Of a stretch of 5,249 nt of DNA, positions 4,623 through 5,249 are shown piece by piece. The stretch is from Thermoanaerobaculia bacterium (GTDB lineage: Bacteria > Acidobacteriota > Thermoanaerobaculia > Multivoradales > UBA5704), in assembly GCA_025937035.1 (NCBI GenBank), contig JAICSG010000337.1, positions 1 to 5,249 on the forward strand, written 5' to 3'. Each line of letters begins with the position of its first letter. Position 1 is the first letter of the stretch. The translations under genes were made by a program, and so were the position numbers. The notes under the pieces are model-generated. The model was not told the DNA's origin, did no database searches, and worked only from the letters and a program-made list of their open reading frames with translations.

Positions 4623-5249
4623 CTACGTTCCGATCACCAGGCCGCCGTCGACCGAGAGCACCGTGCCGGTGATGAAGCCGGCGGCGTCCGAGGCGAGCCA
4701 GTAGTAGGCCTCGGCGATGTCCTCAGGTCTACCCATACGGTTGAGCGGCGTGTGAGCGATCATCCCCTGGAGCACCTTCTCAGGTATGGCGAGGGCCATC
4801 TCGGTGGCGATGAAGCCGGGGGCGACCGCGTTGACCCGGATGTTGTAGCGCCCGAGCTCGCGCGCCCAGGTCTGGGTCATCGAGATCACGCCGGCCTTGG
4901 TGGCGGCATAGTTGGTCTGGCCGAAGTTGCCGTAGAGGCCCACGACGGAGGAGGCGTTGAGGATCACCCCGCCCCCGCCCGCGATCATGCGCGGCGCCAC
5001 GGCCCGCGCACAGAGGAAGACGCCTCTCAAGTTGACGGAGATCACGGCGTCGAAATCCCGCTCGCTCATCTCCCCCGCTTTCTGGCCTTCCTTCCACTTC
5101 ACGAGCTGGGCGTCGCGCGTGATGCCGGCGTTGTTCACCAGCGTGTCGATCGGCCCGAGCTCCGCTTCCACCTTCTTCACCGCCTCGGCGCAGTCGGCGA
5201 AGCTGGAGACGTTGCCCTTCACCGCCATCACGCCCAGTTCCTCGGCGCA
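4623..5249 (-). CDS. fabG: FabG-like short-chain dehydrogenase/reductase (3-oxoacyl-ACP reductase type), N-terminus beyond window
   Basis: A classical SDR, most like 3-oxoacyl-[acyl-carrier-protein] reductase, the NADPH-dependent reduction step of fatty-acid elongation; related enzymes reduce acetoacetyl-CoA or other carbonyls, so the substrate is not certain. The window keeps 208 residues plus the stop. The N-terminal stretch with the TGxxxGIG dinucleotide-binding motif is cut by the window edge. Present are VNNAGITRD (NNAG at 39-42 of the visible part), VNLRGVF (Asn73), the catalytic Ser101 in NASSVVG, Tyr114 and Lys118 in YAATK with the normal 13-residue Ser-to-Tyr spacing, APGFIATEM, and a C-terminal [10 protein letters not shown]. 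The frame runs open to the last base, so an internal GTG or ATG near 5231 is not the true start. Compared with E. coli FabG there are about nine extra residues after VNNAGITRD. It is followed by a 241-base gap and appears to end its own transcription unit. Confidence 0.93.
   Translation of the reverse strand, partial: CAEELGVMAVKGNVSSFADCAEAVKKVEAELGPIDTLVNNAGITRDAQLVKWKEGQKAGEMSERDFDAVISVNLRGVFLCARAVAPRMIAGGGGVILNASSVVGLYGNFGQTNYAATKAGVISMTQTWARELGRYNIRVNAVAPGFIATEMALAIPEKVLQGMIAHTPLNRMGRPEDIAEAYYWLASDAAGFITGTVLSVDGGLVIGT

Overview
The window is strongly GC-rich DNA with tightly packed bacterial genes. It suggests a high-GC Gram-negative bacterium; an acidobacterial, myxobacterial or other deltaproteobacterial-type genome would fit. 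This rests on the sigma-54 enhancer-binding protein, the anti-sigma-like small protein and the acidic/glycine-rich hypothetical proteins. No single marker fixes the phylum. I see no rRNA, tRNA, CRISPR array or insertion sequence.

Region 1 (1-1988, minus strand) is a compact three-gene operon of unknown function. It is read from 1988 downwards: a 307-residue protein with a long glycine/alanine-zipper core and an acidic tryptophan-repeat tail; a 175-residue protein with a coiled coil followed by a Cys4 zinc-knuckle-like motif; and the first 179 residues of a third protein with an acidic repeat head, a coiled-coil middle and a Thr/Leu/Gly-rich end, cut by the window edge. The first junction has a 1-base gap and the second an ATGA overlap, so translation is probably coupled.

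Region 2 (1989-2197) is the operon's control region. It holds a good match to a sigma-54 (-24/-12) promoter pointing at the operon, with short dyad symmetries upstream that could be enhancer sites. Region 3 (2198-3211, minus strand) encodes a PspF-like, receiver-less sigma-54 activator with an intact GAFTGA loop and a Fis-type DNA-binding helix-turn-helix. Activator, promoter and operon together look like a self-contained sigma-54-controlled module. This is the most interesting feature of the window.

Region 4 (3212-4051, plus strand) is a divergent gene for the glycolytic 2,3-bisphosphoglycerate-dependent phosphoglycerate mutase (gpmA). It meets a convergent small gene at 4073-4381 across a 21-base gap that sits inside a hairpin. 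That small gene encodes a 102-residue anti-sigma/zinc-finger-like protein whose first metal-binding Cys is a Tyr. Its leader (4382 to about 4544) carries an elaborate inverted-repeat structure that would hide its ribosome binding site.

Region 5 (4623-5249, minus strand) is most of a FabG-like short-chain dehydrogenase/reductase, missing its N-terminal NAD(P)-binding glycine motif because the window ends. gpmA and the reductase look like housekeeping metabolism. The unknown operon with its own activator looks like an accessory module beside them.
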